54,844 nucleotides of DNA. It comes from an uncultured Oscillibacter sp. Lineage in GTDB: Bacteria > Bacillota > Clostridia > Oscillospirales > Oscillospiraceae. Positions 46,731-53,744 of the stretch are shown here, one piece after another (position 1 is the first letter of the stretch; every line of letters starts with the position of its first letter). The translations under genes and the position numbers were made by a program. The notes under the pieces are model-generated. The model was not told the origin of the DNA. It ran no database searches and worked only from the letters and a program-made list of their open reading frames with translations. The stretch lies in contig URKI01000009.1 of the NCBI GenBank assembly GCA_900548505.1, positions 1 to 54,844 of the forward strand, given 5' to 3'.

Positions 46731-47324
46731 ATGGCGGATTTTACGAAGGTGGAGCAGGCCCTGCGGCAGCGGGGCTATACGGTGCATGTATTTGAGACCG
46801 GCGCAGAGGCGGCGGATTACCTCAATGGCGCCATCGACGGCGTGAGCGTTGGCATCGGCGGCTCCGTGACCGTGCAGCAGCTGGGGCTTTACGACCGGCT
46901 GGCACAGCATAACCAGGTGTACTGGCACTGGCAGGGCGGCCCGGAGCAGCGGGCAAAGGCGGCGGAGGCCGACGTGTACCTGACCTCCGCCAACGGCCTG
47001 GCGGAGACGGGAGAGATCCTCAACATCGACGGCGCCGGCAACCGGGTGGCCTCCACCCTCTACGGCCACAAGAAGGTCTACTTTGTCATTGGCGCCAACA
47101 AGCTGGCCCCCACCCGGGACGAGGCGCTGTGGCGGGCGCGGAACATCGCCGCGCCCCGGAACGCCCAGCGTCTGGGCAAAAAGACCCCCTGCGCGGCCCG
47201 TGGCGACAAGTGCTACGACTGCAAGAGTCCCGACCGCATCTGCCGCGGCCTGGTGGAGCTGTGGGGACCCATGATGGGCATGGAGACGGAAGTGATCCTC
47301 ATCGGCGAGGATCTGGGCATGTAA
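46731..47324 (+). CDS. LUD-domain protein (lactate-utilisation-like)
   Basis: A 197-residue LUD/DUF162-type protein. FTKVEQALRQRGYTVHVFETGAEAADYLN, VSVGIGGSVTVQQLGLYDRL, ADVYLTSANGLAETGEILNIDGAGNRVASTLYG and VYFVIGANKLAPTRDEALWRARNIAAPRNAQRL are the standard blocks of stand-alone clostridial LUD proteins. A C-terminal Cys set (CAARGDKCYDCKSPDRICRG) could bind a metal or cluster. True lactate oxidation needs LutA/LutB partners, which are absent, so the role is open. ATG 46731 follows AAGGAGGAGATCTGAG, one base after the yitT stop. Confidence 0.88.
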   Translation: MADFTKVEQALRQRGYTVHVFETGAEAADYLNGAIDGVSVGIGGSVTVQQLGLYDRLAQHNQVYWHWQGGPEQRAKAAEADVYLTSANGLAETGEILNIDGAGNRVASTLYGHKKVYFVIGANKLAPTRDEALWRARNIAAPRNAQRLGKKTPCAARGDKCYDCKSPDRICRGLVELWGPMMGMETEVILIGEDLGM

Positions 47325-47345
47325 GCAGGAAAAGGAGGTGTGCCC

Positions 47346-48011
47346 TTGAAACGGAAAGCAGGCGTCCTGGCGGCGCTGGCGGCGCTGTGCCTGTTGACGG
47401 GGTGCGCCTCCCTGCTGGAGCGGGAGTACAGCACAGTGGAGCCCCACAGCTCCACGTTCTGGGAGAGCGAGGCGGCCGGTACGCTGCGGGCGGAGAGCTA
47501 TCAGGACGTGGTGAACGATGTGCTGCTGCTCATCGGCCAGCACACGGAAAAAGCCACCATCCGGCTCTATAACTTTACGGATGACATGACCGTGGCGGAG
47601 ACGCTGGAGCAGGCCACCACGGAGATCCAGCAGGAGACGCCCATGGGCGCCTATGCGGTGGAGTATATCACCTCCACCAGCCGTTCCCAGCGGGGCTACT
47701 ATGAGATCTCCGTGCAGATCAGCTACCGACGCACGGAACAGCAGGTCCAGGCGGTGGTGAATGCCACCAGCACCGAAGCCCTGCCCAGTCTGCTGGACGC
47801 TGCCCTGGAGGCGGGACAAAGCGAGCTGGCGGTGCGCATCGGCTACTGGCGGGAGGAGGAAGACCCGGCCCTGGTGGAGAGCGTGGTGGCCCAGACCCGG
47901 GAAAAGCACGGCCTGACAGAGTCGCCGGCGTGGACGGTGACCTATTATCCTGCCTCCGGACCGGTGGGCCTTATCGAGTTTGTGTGGGGCTCCGGGGATG
48001 CAGAAAAATAA
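47346..48011 (+). CDS. Lipoprotein, unknown function
   Basis: A 221-residue lipoprotein. The signal peptide MKRKAGVLAALAALCLLTGC ends in a lipobox (LLTG|C, Cys20). The mature protein has an N-terminal polar stretch and a mixed alpha/beta domain (VVNDVLLLIGQHTEKATIRLYNF, EYITSTSRSQRGYYEISVQISYRRT, GQSELAVRIGYWR). No family recognised. The start is TTG 47346, 7 bases after AAGGAGG; an in-frame GTG at 47340 is only one base from the RBS. Last gene of the co-directional run from 37789; no convincing terminator follows it. Confidence 0.8.
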   Translation: MKRKAGVLAALAALCLLTGCASLLEREYSTVEPHSSTFWESEAAGTLRAESYQDVVNDVLLLIGQHTEKATIRLYNFTDDMTVAETLEQATTEIQQETPMGAYAVEYITSTSRSQRGYYEISVQISYRRTEQQVQAVVNATSTEALPSLLDAALEAGQSELAVRIGYWREEEDPALVESVVAQTREKHGLTESPAWTVTYYPASGPVGLIEFVWGSGDAEK

Positions 48012-48035
48012 TTTGAAAAAATTTGGGGAAACTGC

Positions 48036-48064
48036 TTGACAAAGTACATATGCTCTGTTAGAAT
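48036..48064 (+). promoter_or_regulatory. Promoter of tRNA-Gly
   Basis: TTGACA - 17 bases - TAGAAT, ending 12 bases before the tRNA. Confidence 0.85.
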
Positions 48065-48076
48065 AACACCTGTTCC

Positions 48077-48152
48077 GCGGGCATAGCTCATCTGGTAGAG
48101 CGCCACCTTGCCAAGGTGGAGGTAGCGAGTTCGAGCCTCGTTGCCCGCTCCA
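48077..48152 (+). tRNA. tRNA-Gly (anticodon GCC)
   Basis: Seven-base acceptor GCGGGCA/TGCCCGC, D-arm AGCTCATCTGGTAGAGC, anticodon stem CCACC/GGTGG with loop TTGCCAA, T-arm GCGAGTTCGAGCCTCGT and an encoded CCA. Single tRNA with its own promoter and terminator. Confidence 0.98.
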
Positions 48153-48156
48153 GATA

Positions 48157-48195
48157 AGAGAGGACATCCAGTTTTGGATGTCCTCTTTCTTTTTC
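48157..48195 (+). terminator. Terminator of tRNA-Gly
   Basis: AGAGGACATCCA/TGGATGTCCTCT, loop GTTT, then TTCTTTTT. The following bases 48196-48299 hold nothing I can identify. Confidence 0.9.
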
Positions 48196-48299
48196 GTCAG
48201 TAGCGAACGAGCTGCCTCCACCCGCGCCGCTGTGGGTTCTTTTCCGGCCGCTAGGGTGTGAGGGCCGGTGGTGACGGGGAGCGCCCCGCCGCAGGCATA

Positions 48300-48340
48300 T
48301 AAAAACAGGAGCCATGGATTTCCATGGCTCCTGTTTTTTC
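48300..48340. terminator. Terminator downstream of prfC
   Basis: AAAACAGGAGCCATGG/CCATGGCTCCTGTTTT with loop ATTT, T-run on both strands; it sits just beyond the prfC stop on the minus strand. Confidence 0.9.
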
Positions 48341-48344
48341 ATTT

Positions 48345-49925
48345 TTACACAGACAGGGAGTCCGCCAGCTCCAGACCGGGGTTGTGCTTGGTGAGGAAGC
48401 CCACGGACCACTCGCCGCCGAAGGCCACCAGCAGGCGGCCCCGGAAGTCCTCCAGAATGGCGGAGCCGGTGCAAAGCACCAGATCCTCCGGCTTGCAGGG
48501 GCACTCCGTAATGAGCCGCAGATGGTCGTAGGGCAGGCCGTTCATATAGAGCTCCACGCCGTACTCGTTGCGCATACGGTACTGGAACACGTCGAACTGC
48601 AGCGTGCCCACTACGCCCACGATGACCTCCTCCAGACCGGCGCCGGGGATCTTGAAGATCTGGATGGCGCCCTCCTGGGCGATCTGCTCCGTGCCCTTGA
48701 TGAACTGCTTGCGCTTCATGGTGTCCTTGGGGGAGACCCGCATGAAGTGCTCCGGCTCAAAGGTGGGGATGCCGGAGAAGCGGAATTTCTTGCCCGGCAC
48801 GGTGATGGTGTCGCCGATGGAGAAAAGGCCGGGATCGAACACGCCGATGATATCGCCGGCGTAGGCCTCCTCCACGATCTCGCGCTCCGCAGCCATCATC
48901 TGCTGGGGCTGGCTCAGGCGCATTTTCTTGCCGGACTGGACGTGGTAATATTCTGTGTCCCGCTTGAACTTGCCGGAGCAGATGCGCATAAAGGCCAGAC
49001 GGTCCCGGTGGGCCTTGTTCATGTTGGCCTGGATCTTGAAGACGAAGGCGGAGAAGTCCTCGGAGAATACGTCCACCTCGCCGGTGTCCGCCACCCGGGG
49101 CAGGGGCGGCGTGGTCATGCGCAAAAAGGCCTCCAGGAAGGGCTCCACGCCGAAGTTGGTCAGGGCGGAGCCGAAGAACACGGGGGAGAGGGTGCCGTTG
49201 CGGACAGCTTTCAGATCAAACTCCCGGCCGGCGCCCAACAGCTCCACCTCTTCCCGCAGCGCAGCGGCCCGGGTCTCACCGATGGTGTGGTCCACAGCCT
49301 CGTCCTCCAGGTCCACCTCCATGACGCCGGCCTTTTTGCCGCGGCCCTCGGCGGAGAAAAAGAGGATGTGCTTTTGCTCCCGGTCGTAGACGCCCTGGAA
49401 CTCCTTGCCGGAGCCGATGGGCCAGTTCATGGCGTAGGTGTCGATGCCCAGCTCCCGCTCCACTTCCTCGCACAGCTCCAGCGGGTCCCGGCTTTCCCGG
49501 TCCATCTTGTTGATGAAGGTGAAGATGGGGATGTGCCGCAGGGCGCAGACCTTGAAGAGCTTGCGGGTCTGGGGCTCCACGCCCTTGGCGCCGTCGATGA
49601 CCATGACGGCGCTGTCTGCGGCCATGAGGGTGCGGTAGGTGTCCTCGGAGAAGTCCTGGTGGCCGGGGGTGTCCAGAATGTTGATGCAGAAGCCGCTGTG
49701 CTGGAACTGCATGACGGAGGAGGTGACGGAGATGCCGCGCTGCTTTTCGATCTCCATCCAGTCGGACGTGGCGGCCCGGGCCCGCTTGCCCTTGACCTCA
49801 CCTGCCTGGGCGATGGCTCCGCCGTAGAGCAGGAACTTTTCCGTCAGCGTAGTCTTGCCCGCGTCCGGGTGGGAGATGATGGCGAACGTCCGCCGCCGGG
49901 AAATTTCTTCTTGCAAGGTTGCCAT
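48345..49925 (-). CDS. prfC: Peptide chain release factor 3
   Basis: A 526-residue translational GTPase that recycles RF1/RF2 from the ribosome. G1 is FAIISHPDAGKTTLTEK, the switch region KQRGISVTSSVMQF, G3 ILDTPGHQDFSEDTYRTL and G4 NKMDRESRDPLEL. These are followed by domain II (SPVFFGSALTNFGVEPFLEAF) and RF3-specific C-terminal blocks. The HQDF..SEDTYRTL pattern separates RF3 from EF-G. GGAGG precedes ATG 49925. It stands alone between its promoter and a terminator. Confidence 0.98.
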   Translation of the reverse strand: MATLQEEISRRRTFAIISHPDAGKTTLTEKFLLYGGAIAQAGEVKGKRARAATSDWMEIEKQRGISVTSSVMQFQHSGFCINILDTPGHQDFSEDTYRTLMAADSAVMVIDGAKGVEPQTRKLFKVCALRHIPIFTFINKMDRESRDPLELCEEVERELGIDTYAMNWPIGSGKEFQGVYDREQKHILFFSAEGRGKKAGVMEVDLEDEAVDHTIGETRAAALREEVELLGAGREFDLKAVRNGTLSPVFFGSALTNFGVEPFLEAFLRMTTPPLPRVADTGEVDVFSEDFSAFVFKIQANMNKAHRDRLAFMRICSGKFKRDTEYYHVQSGKKMRLSQPQQMMAAEREIVEEAYAGDIIGVFDPGLFSIGDTITVPGKKFRFSGIPTFEPEHFMRVSPKDTMKRKQFIKGTEQIAQEGAIQIFKIPGAGLEEVIVGVVGTLQFDVFQYRMRNEYGVELYMNGLPYDHLRLITECPCKPEDLVLCTGSAILEDFRGRLLVAFGGEWSVGFLTKHNPGLELADSLSV

Positions 49926-49983
49926 AGTGTATGACCTCCATACGGGCCGGCGTCGCCGCCCGTGATTTTACGATAACCAATCC

Positions 49984-50012
49984 AATTTACCATAGAATGT
50001 GCCGTTTTGCAA
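49984..50012 (-). promoter_or_regulatory. Promoter of prfC
   Basis: Minus strand TTGCAA - 17 bases - TAAATT, about 60 bases before the start codon. Confidence 0.55.
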
Positions 50013-50033
50013 GATTTCCCCGCTTGGGAGACG

Positions 50034-50069
50034 GAAAAAAGTTCCCTCCCGGCGCGGCCGGGAGGGAAC
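50034..50069 (-). terminator. Terminator of the racemase-like gene
   Basis: Thirteen-base-pair stem GTTCCCTCCCGGC/GCCGGGAGGGAAC around GCG; on the minus strand it is followed directly by TTTTTT. Confidence 0.88.
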
Positions 50070-50096
50070 CGAAGAGCATGAAAGAGCCGCCCGGCT

Positions 50097-50744
50097 TCAC
50101 GGCGTGCGCAAAAGCTCCAGCATCTCGGCCGCCGGGTCGATGAGGGGCAGGCTTGTCCGCCGGGCCAGGGCCTCTTTGAAATAGGGAAAGTGGGTGCAGC
50201 CAAGCACCAGCGCTTCCATGCCGCAAGCGGCGAACCAGCCGCAAAGCTCTGCCAGATGATGACGCTCCACCAGCTCGTCCGGGGGCAATCCCGCCTCGAT
50301 GGCCAGGACCACCGGCAGCGCGCCGGCGCTGAGGGTGTCCAGGGTGGGGTTGGCGTCCAGCAGCACCCGCTCGATGCCGGCCAGGCCCTGGGCGTTGGCG
50401 GCGATGAAGGCCAGGGAACGATACCGGGGCGCCAGGTCCCGGTAGACGTGCAGGGGCGTCACGATCTGCATGCCCGTCTCCCGGGCCAGGGCGTCAAAGT
50501 CCACGGAGGCCGAGAGGGAGTTGCAGTAGACAAAGGCCTTCCGGCACCCTTCGGCCCGGGCCTTGTCCAGAATGTCCAGGGCGGTGCGGTGTTTTTCCGC
50601 CGGGGAGGAGATCTGAAACGCGGTCTGCTCCCGGGGATCGGGAGAAATGGGGAACGACGCGCCGGGGAGCCCGGCGGCGGAGAGTACATCCACACCCATC
50701 CGGGTGTCTACAGGGGTGCCGGCCAATACGGCAATGGGTTCCAT
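50097..50744 (-). CDS. Aspartate/glutamate racemase-family protein
   Basis: A 215-residue Asp/Glu racemase-superfamily protein. The paired catalytic cysteines appear as VYCNSLSAS and ALVLGCTHFPYF. It is about 50 residues shorter than MurI glutamate racemases. The N-terminal MurI motif (FDSGVGG) is replaced by AGTPVDTRMG, so it is unlikely to be the housekeeping MurI; substrate could be Asp, Glu or another amino acid. AAAGGAAGG precedes ATG 50744. It starts 15 bases after the YitT-type gene, so the two share a transcript. Confidence 0.85.
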   Translation of the reverse strand: MEPIAVLAGTPVDTRMGVDVLSAAGLPGASFPISPDPREQTAFQISSPAEKHRTALDILDKARAEGCRKAFVYCNSLSASVDFDALARETGMQIVTPLHVYRDLAPRYRSLAFIAANAQGLAGIERVLLDANPTLDTLSAGALPVVLAIEAGLPPDELVERHHLAELCGWFAACGMEALVLGCTHFPYFKEALARRTSLPLIDPAAEMLELLRTP

Positions 50745-50759
50745 AAAGACGCCTTCCTT

Positions 50760-51644
50760 TCAGCCCAGCCTGCGCTGGAAATTACCATAGATCCGGGTGC
50801 CCTCCTGGGTGGTGACAAAGGCATGGGGGTCCATGGTGTGCACGGTGTGAACCAGCTCTTCGATCTCGAACTTGGAAAGGCACACGCACAGGACGTGAAC
50901 GCCCTCGCCGGTATAGGCGCCGGTACCGTTCCAGTAGGTGACGCTGCGGCCCAGCTGCTCGATGATGAAGCGGGCCATGGCGTTTTCGTCGCCCTTGGTG
51001 AAGATGAGGGCCTGGACGCTGACGTTTTGCTGATGGGTGCGGTCCAGCACCATGGCAGAGAAGAAGTTATAGATGACCGAGTAGATGGCCACCTGGGGGA
51101 TGAACAGGATCAGGCAGGCGGTGTACAAAAACGCGTTGAAGGCCAGGGAGAACTTTCCCACGGTCACGTGGCTACCCCGTTTGCTCAGGCACAAGCCCAC
51201 GATGTCCAGACCGCCGCCGCTGCCGCCGCAGGTGAGCACGATGCCGCTGCCCACGCCGGCGAGGATGCCGCCCAGGAGGCACGCGGTCAGGTAGTCATCC
51301 ACGATGGGCGTGGCGGGAATGGGGATGATGCTGTAAAAGAACGAGTACGAGGCGGTGCAAATGAGGGTCTTGACCACAAAGGGCCGACCCAGGGTCTTGT
51401 AGGCCAGCAGCAAAATGGGCACATTGAGGATGAAGTACAGAATACCGGCCACGTCGTAGGCCCCGAAGTCCATGCCCAGGTACGTCTGGGCCAGGGTACG
51501 CATGAGCTGACAGACGCCCATGAGCCCGCCGGTGTAGAGGTTGAGAGGAACGATGAACAGATTCAGCGCCAGGGCGGCGATCAGCTCACCGACTACCGCG
51601 GCCACCAGCCGCAGTCCACGGTTGTGCAGCGTATTGTAAATCAT
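50760..51644 (-). CDS. YitT-family membrane protein (second copy in the window)
   Basis: A 294-residue protein with the DUF161 core (ALNLFIVPLNLYTGGLMGVCQLM, FILNVPILLLAYKTLG, LLGGILAGVGSGIVLTCGGSGGGLDIVGLCL) and a C-terminal DUF2179 domain (VSVQALIFTKGDENAMARFIIEQLGRSVTYWNGTGAYTGEGVHVLCVCL). Similar in plan to the protein encoded at 45872 but clearly diverged. ATG 51644 follows GGAGGATTCGTC; the longer frame runs through the promoter. It leads a two-gene unit with the racemase-like gene. Confidence 0.92.
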   Translation of the reverse strand: MIYNTLHNRGLRLVAAVVGELIAALALNLFIVPLNLYTGGLMGVCQLMRTLAQTYLGMDFGAYDVAGILYFILNVPILLLAYKTLGRPFVVKTLICTASYSFFYSIIPIPATPIVDDYLTACLLGGILAGVGSGIVLTCGGSGGGLDIVGLCLSKRGSHVTVGKFSLAFNAFLYTACLILFIPQVAIYSVIYNFFSAMVLDRTHQQNVSVQALIFTKGDENAMARFIIEQLGRSVTYWNGTGAYTGEGVHVLCVCLSKFEIEELVHTVHTMDPHAFVTTQEGTRIYGNFQRRLG

Positions 51645-51684
51645 GACGAATCCTCCAGCGGCAAATTGGGTAGCTTCTGTATAG

Positions 51685-51713
51685 ATTATACGGTCTTGCA
51701 GGGAAAACCACAA
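51685..51713 (-). promoter_or_regulatory. Promoter of the YitT-racemase unit
   Basis: Minus strand TTGTGG - 17 bases - TATAAT, about 40 bases before the start codon. Confidence 0.65.
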
Positions 51714-51728
51714 GAGGGAAAATCACCC

Positions 51729-52025
51729 TTACAGGGCATAGCGCAAAGCACGCTGCAGCCGGTCCATGGCCCGGTGCAGCGTGCGGGAGACGGTGGAGCG
51801 GTGGACCCCCAGCTGGGCGGCGATCTCGGTCATGTTCATCTGCCGGTCGAAAAACAGTGTCAGCACCTGCTGCTGCCGCTCGGTGAGCTCCTGGCAGCGG
51901 GCCTGGCGGAGGTTGCGCCGCAGGCGCTCCAGCCGCAGGGTGTTGTCCTCTCCGTTTTCCTTTTCCCAGGCGGCCAAGTCTGCCAAAAGCAGCCGGCTCC
52001 GCTTTTTAGAGTGTATAGTGTTCAT
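51729..52025 (-). CDS. Small sigma-70 region 4-like HTH protein
   Basis: A 98-residue protein whose C-terminal half is a sigma-region-4 helix-turn-helix: ELTERQQQVLTLFFDRQMNMTEIAAQLGVHRSTVSRTLHRAMDRLQRAL. The first 45 residues are basic and helical with no region 2, so it cannot be a complete sigma factor. Such proteins occur as phage late regulators and as YlxM-like or partial sigma proteins. AAAGGAG lies 12 bases before ATG 52025. It is third in a compact minus-strand cassette and overlaps its upstream neighbour by 20 bases. Confidence 0.82.
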   Translation of the reverse strand: MNTIHSKKRSRLLLADLAAWEKENGEDNTLRLERLRRNLRQARCQELTERQQQVLTLFFDRQMNMTEIAAQLGVHRSTVSRTLHRAMDRLQRALRYAL

Positions 52026-52239
52026 GCTTATGATAGCTCCTTTCGTAGTAGTGGGCCGTCAGCTGGGAAAGAATGCGCATCTCCCGCAGCAGCGGGTCCA
52101 GGGCGGCGATGCGGCTTTGCAGGCGGCGGGCGGTCTCCGGGTCCGGGGCGGAGCGGAGCTGGGCACGCAGCAGGGTGATCCTGCCCCGGAGCAGCGCCTC
52201 GCTGCGGGCATACTCCGCCGACAGTTCCAGCAGGGTCAT
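52006..52239 (-). CDS. Small helical protein, unknown
   Basis: A 77-residue protein predicted to be almost entirely helical: LLELSAEYARSEALLRGRITLLRAQLRSAP, then ETARRLQSRIAALDPLLREMRILSQLTAHYYERSYHKHEHYTL. The heptad-like Leu/Arg pattern suggests a two-helix coiled coil. GGAGG precedes ATG 52239 by 7 bases. It overlaps the zinc-finger gene upstream (4 bases) and the sigma-4 gene downstream (20 bases), so the three are translated as a unit. No family recognised. Confidence 0.68.
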   Translation of the reverse strand: MTLLELSAEYARSEALLRGRITLLRAQLRSAPDPETARRLQSRIAALDPLLREMRILSQLTAHYYERSYHKHEHYTL

Positions 52240-52427
52240 AAAAAGACCTCCCCGCCATGGGTGCAGCGGAAGGGAGCCAGCTCCGAGCGGGCAAAGTCCA
52301 AAAGACAGTCCGGGCATACGCAGCTTCCGTTATAGTACCAGTATTCCCATCCTGTGGGAATTTCCCGCCCGCACAGCGTGCAATAAAGCGGGTGCCGCCA
52401 GCGGCGGCGGGGGTTTTTTGACAACAT
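52236..52427 (-). CDS. Small CxxC zinc-finger protein, unknown
   Basis: A 63-residue protein with YCTLCGREIPTGWEYWYYNGSCVCPDCLLDFARSEL: two CxxC knuckles about 17 residues apart with an aromatic-rich turn between, as in small treble-clef or rubredoxin-like folds. AGGAGG lies 5 bases before ATG 52427. First gene of the three-gene cassette; no clear promoter found, although the upstream 50 bases are AT-rich. Confidence 0.7.
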   Translation of the reverse strand: MLSKNPRRRWRHPLYCTLCGREIPTGWEYWYYNGSCVCPDCLLDFARSELAPFRCTHGGEVFL

Positions 52428-52471
52428 GACTCCCTCCTAAAAAAATACTCAAAAAAATCTGAAAAATCCTG

Positions 52472-52500
52472 TTGACAAAACAGGACTCTTCTGGTAAGAT
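52472..52500 (+). promoter_or_regulatory. Promoter of the tRNA-Thr/tRNA-Tyr pair
   Basis: TTGACA - 17 bases - TAAGAT, 19 bases before tRNA-Thr. Confidence 0.82.
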
Positions 52501-52519
52501 AAACCCTGCTGTTGGAACT

Positions 52520-52595
52520 GCTGGTGTAGCTCAGCTGGTAGAGCAGCTGATTTGTAATCAGCAGGTCGGGGGTTCGAATCCGTCCACCAGCTCCA
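52520..52595 (+). tRNA. tRNA-Thr (anticodon TGT)
   Basis: Acceptor GCTGGTG/CACCAGC, D-arm AGCTCAGCTGGTAGAGC, anticodon stem GCTGA/TCAGC with loop TTTGTAA, T-loop GTTCGAATC, encoded CCA. Ten bases separate it from tRNA-Tyr. Confidence 0.98.
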
Positions 52596-52605
52596 AATTT
52601 CATAT

Positions 52606-52690
52606 GGGGGAATTCCAGAGCGGTCAAATGGGGCAGACTGTAAATCTGTTGCCTTCGGCTTCGGTGGTTCGAATCCACCTTCCCCCACCA
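52606..52690 (+). tRNA. tRNA-Tyr (anticodon GTA)
   Basis: Class II tRNA of 85 bases: acceptor GGGGGAA/TTCCCCC, anticodon loop CTGTAAA, long variable arm containing TGCCTTCGGCT, T-arm GGTGGTTCGAATCCACC, encoded CCA. Confidence 0.98.
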
Positions 52691-52727
52691 AGATGGAGTA
52701 AAGCGTTGCTTTACTCCATCTTTTTTG
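52691..52727 (+). terminator. Terminator of the tRNA-Thr/Tyr transcript
   Basis: AGATGGAGTAAAGC/GCTTTACTCCATCT with loop GTT followed by T6. Confidence 0.92.
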
Positions 52728-52771
52728 TTTTTCCGGGTTATCTGCTTGGGTGATGCCCGGAAAAGAAAACG

Positions 52772-52845
52772 ACAAGAATCTTGTGAACAAGTAAACAGTA
52801 ACACAAGAATCTTGTTATGTCAATAGTGTATTACAAGAAACTTGT
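52772..52845. promoter_or_regulatory. Three operator copies upstream of the XRE-S24 repressor
   Basis: The palindrome ACAAG-AAT-CTTGT occurs at 52772-52784 and 52803-52815, and ACAAG-AAA-CTTGT at 52833-52845. Centres are 31 and 30 bases apart, close to three helical turns, so bound dimers would lie on the same DNA face. The last copy ends 8 bases before the -35 box. I infer these are the repressor's own operators. Confidence 0.78.
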
Positions 52846-52853
52846 AAAAACGA

Positions 52854-52882
52854 TTGACAAACAACAAAAAGTCAGATAGGAT
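52854..52882 (+). promoter_or_regulatory. Promoter of the XRE-S24 repressor gene
   Basis: TTGACA - 17 bases - TAGGAT, 35 bases before the start codon, directly downstream of the operator array. Confidence 0.82.
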
Positions 52883-52917
52883 AAGCAAAAAGAATTTACA
52901 GAGAAAGGGTGCGTCAA

Positions 52918-53670
52918 ATGTCCTTTGGAGCGCGCGTAAAAGCCCGGAGGGAGGCCCTGGGGCTGCCCCGGGCGGAGCTGGCCGAACGGCTGGGAGTCTC
53001 GCCGTCCGCCATCAGCAACTATGAGACCGGCGTCAGCTTTCCCAAAGAGGAAGTGGTGCTGCGGCTGTTCGACTGCCTGGAAACGGACCCCAATGAGCTG
53101 TTTCAGGACAGCTTCCGAAAGGGCGCCCAGGTACTGACCCAGGGGGAGCGGACACTGCTGACCCAGTACCGGAGCCTGCCGCCCCAGGGCCGGGAGGCGG
53201 TGCGCTCCGTGGTGAGCGCGCTGTGCGCCTACCAGGACGAGGTGGAGCAGAGCCGGCCGGAGCAGGAGTCCCGGCTGATCCCCCTGTACCGCTGTCCGGC
53301 GGCCGCGGGCTATGCGGCCCCGGTGTTCGGCGAGGACTTCGACTATATCCCGGTGGAGGACGACGTGCCCCAGGCGGCGGAGTTTGCCGTGCGCATCCAG
53401 GGCGACTCCATGGCCCCATACATTGCCGATGGGGAGCTGGTGTACGTGAACCGGGACCCCCTGCGGGAGGGGGACGTGGGCATCTTCTGTGTGGACGGGG
53501 ACATTTTGTGCAAGCAGTATTATAAGGACCCCCTGGGCACGGTGTATCTCTTTTCCCTCAACCGGGCCCGGGCGGATGCGGACGTGGTGATGACCGCGGG
53601 CAGCGGCCGGACCCTGGCCTGCTTTGGCCGGGTGATCTTTCACGCGCCGCCCCTGCCGGGAAAGGAATAA
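52918..53670 (+). CDS. XRE-family repressor with S24 (LexA/CI-type) self-cleavage domain
   Basis: A 250-residue protein. An N-terminal XRE helix-turn-helix (about 4-60: VKARREALGLPRAELAERLGVSPSAISNYETGVSFP) is joined by a linker to a C-terminal S24 peptidase domain. The domain carries IQGDSMAPYIADGELVYV (nucleophile Ser164) and GDILCKQYY (Lys199). An Ala-Gly pair in CPAAAGYA (130-131) is a candidate autocleavage site. Such proteins are RecA-responsive phage repressors or chromosomal stress regulators. Three identical operators just upstream point to autoregulation, and no phage structural genes are nearby. ATG 52918 is preferred over GTG 52909, giving AAAGGG a normal spacing. Confidence 0.9.
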   Translation: MSFGARVKARREALGLPRAELAERLGVSPSAISNYETGVSFPKEEVVLRLFDCLETDPNELFQDSFRKGAQVLTQGERTLLTQYRSLPPQGREAVRSVVSALCAYQDEVEQSRPEQESRLIPLYRCPAAAGYAAPVFGEDFDYIPVEDDVPQAAEFAVRIQGDSMAPYIADGELVYVNRDPLREGDVGIFCVDGDILCKQYYKDPLGTVYLFSLNRARADADVVMTAGSGRTLACFGRVIFHAPPLPGKE

Positions 53671-53714
53671 AAAAAGACCGCGCTGCCAGTTGGCAGCGCG
53701 GTCTTGCGCGTTTT
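53669..53714. terminator. Bidirectional terminator between the repressor and the SDR gene
   Basis: Stem AAGACCGCGCTGCCA/TGGCAGCGCGGTCTT; on the minus strand it is followed by a T7 run, on the plus strand by a weaker TTGCGCGTTTT. Confidence 0.82.
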
Positions 53715-53744
53715 GAAAGGCAGGGACAGCCCGGACGGGAGATC

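Noticed and set aside
48088..48504. 138-codon minus-strand frame ending in a RATRLELATSTLA-like sequence
   Set aside because: It is antisense to tRNA-Gly; this peptide is a common false annotation from tRNA complements.
50097..50744. Calling the racemase gene murI
   Set aside because: Catalytic cysteines are present, but it is too short and lacks the MurI N-terminal FDSGVGG motif; only the superfamily can be supported.
52028..52804. Minus-strand frames over the tRNA-Thr/Tyr pair (also 52449-52790)
   Set aside because: They translate tRNA complements (GGRIRTPDLLITNQ and VDSNHRSRRQ type peptides), a known artefact; the real small genes there begin at 52427.
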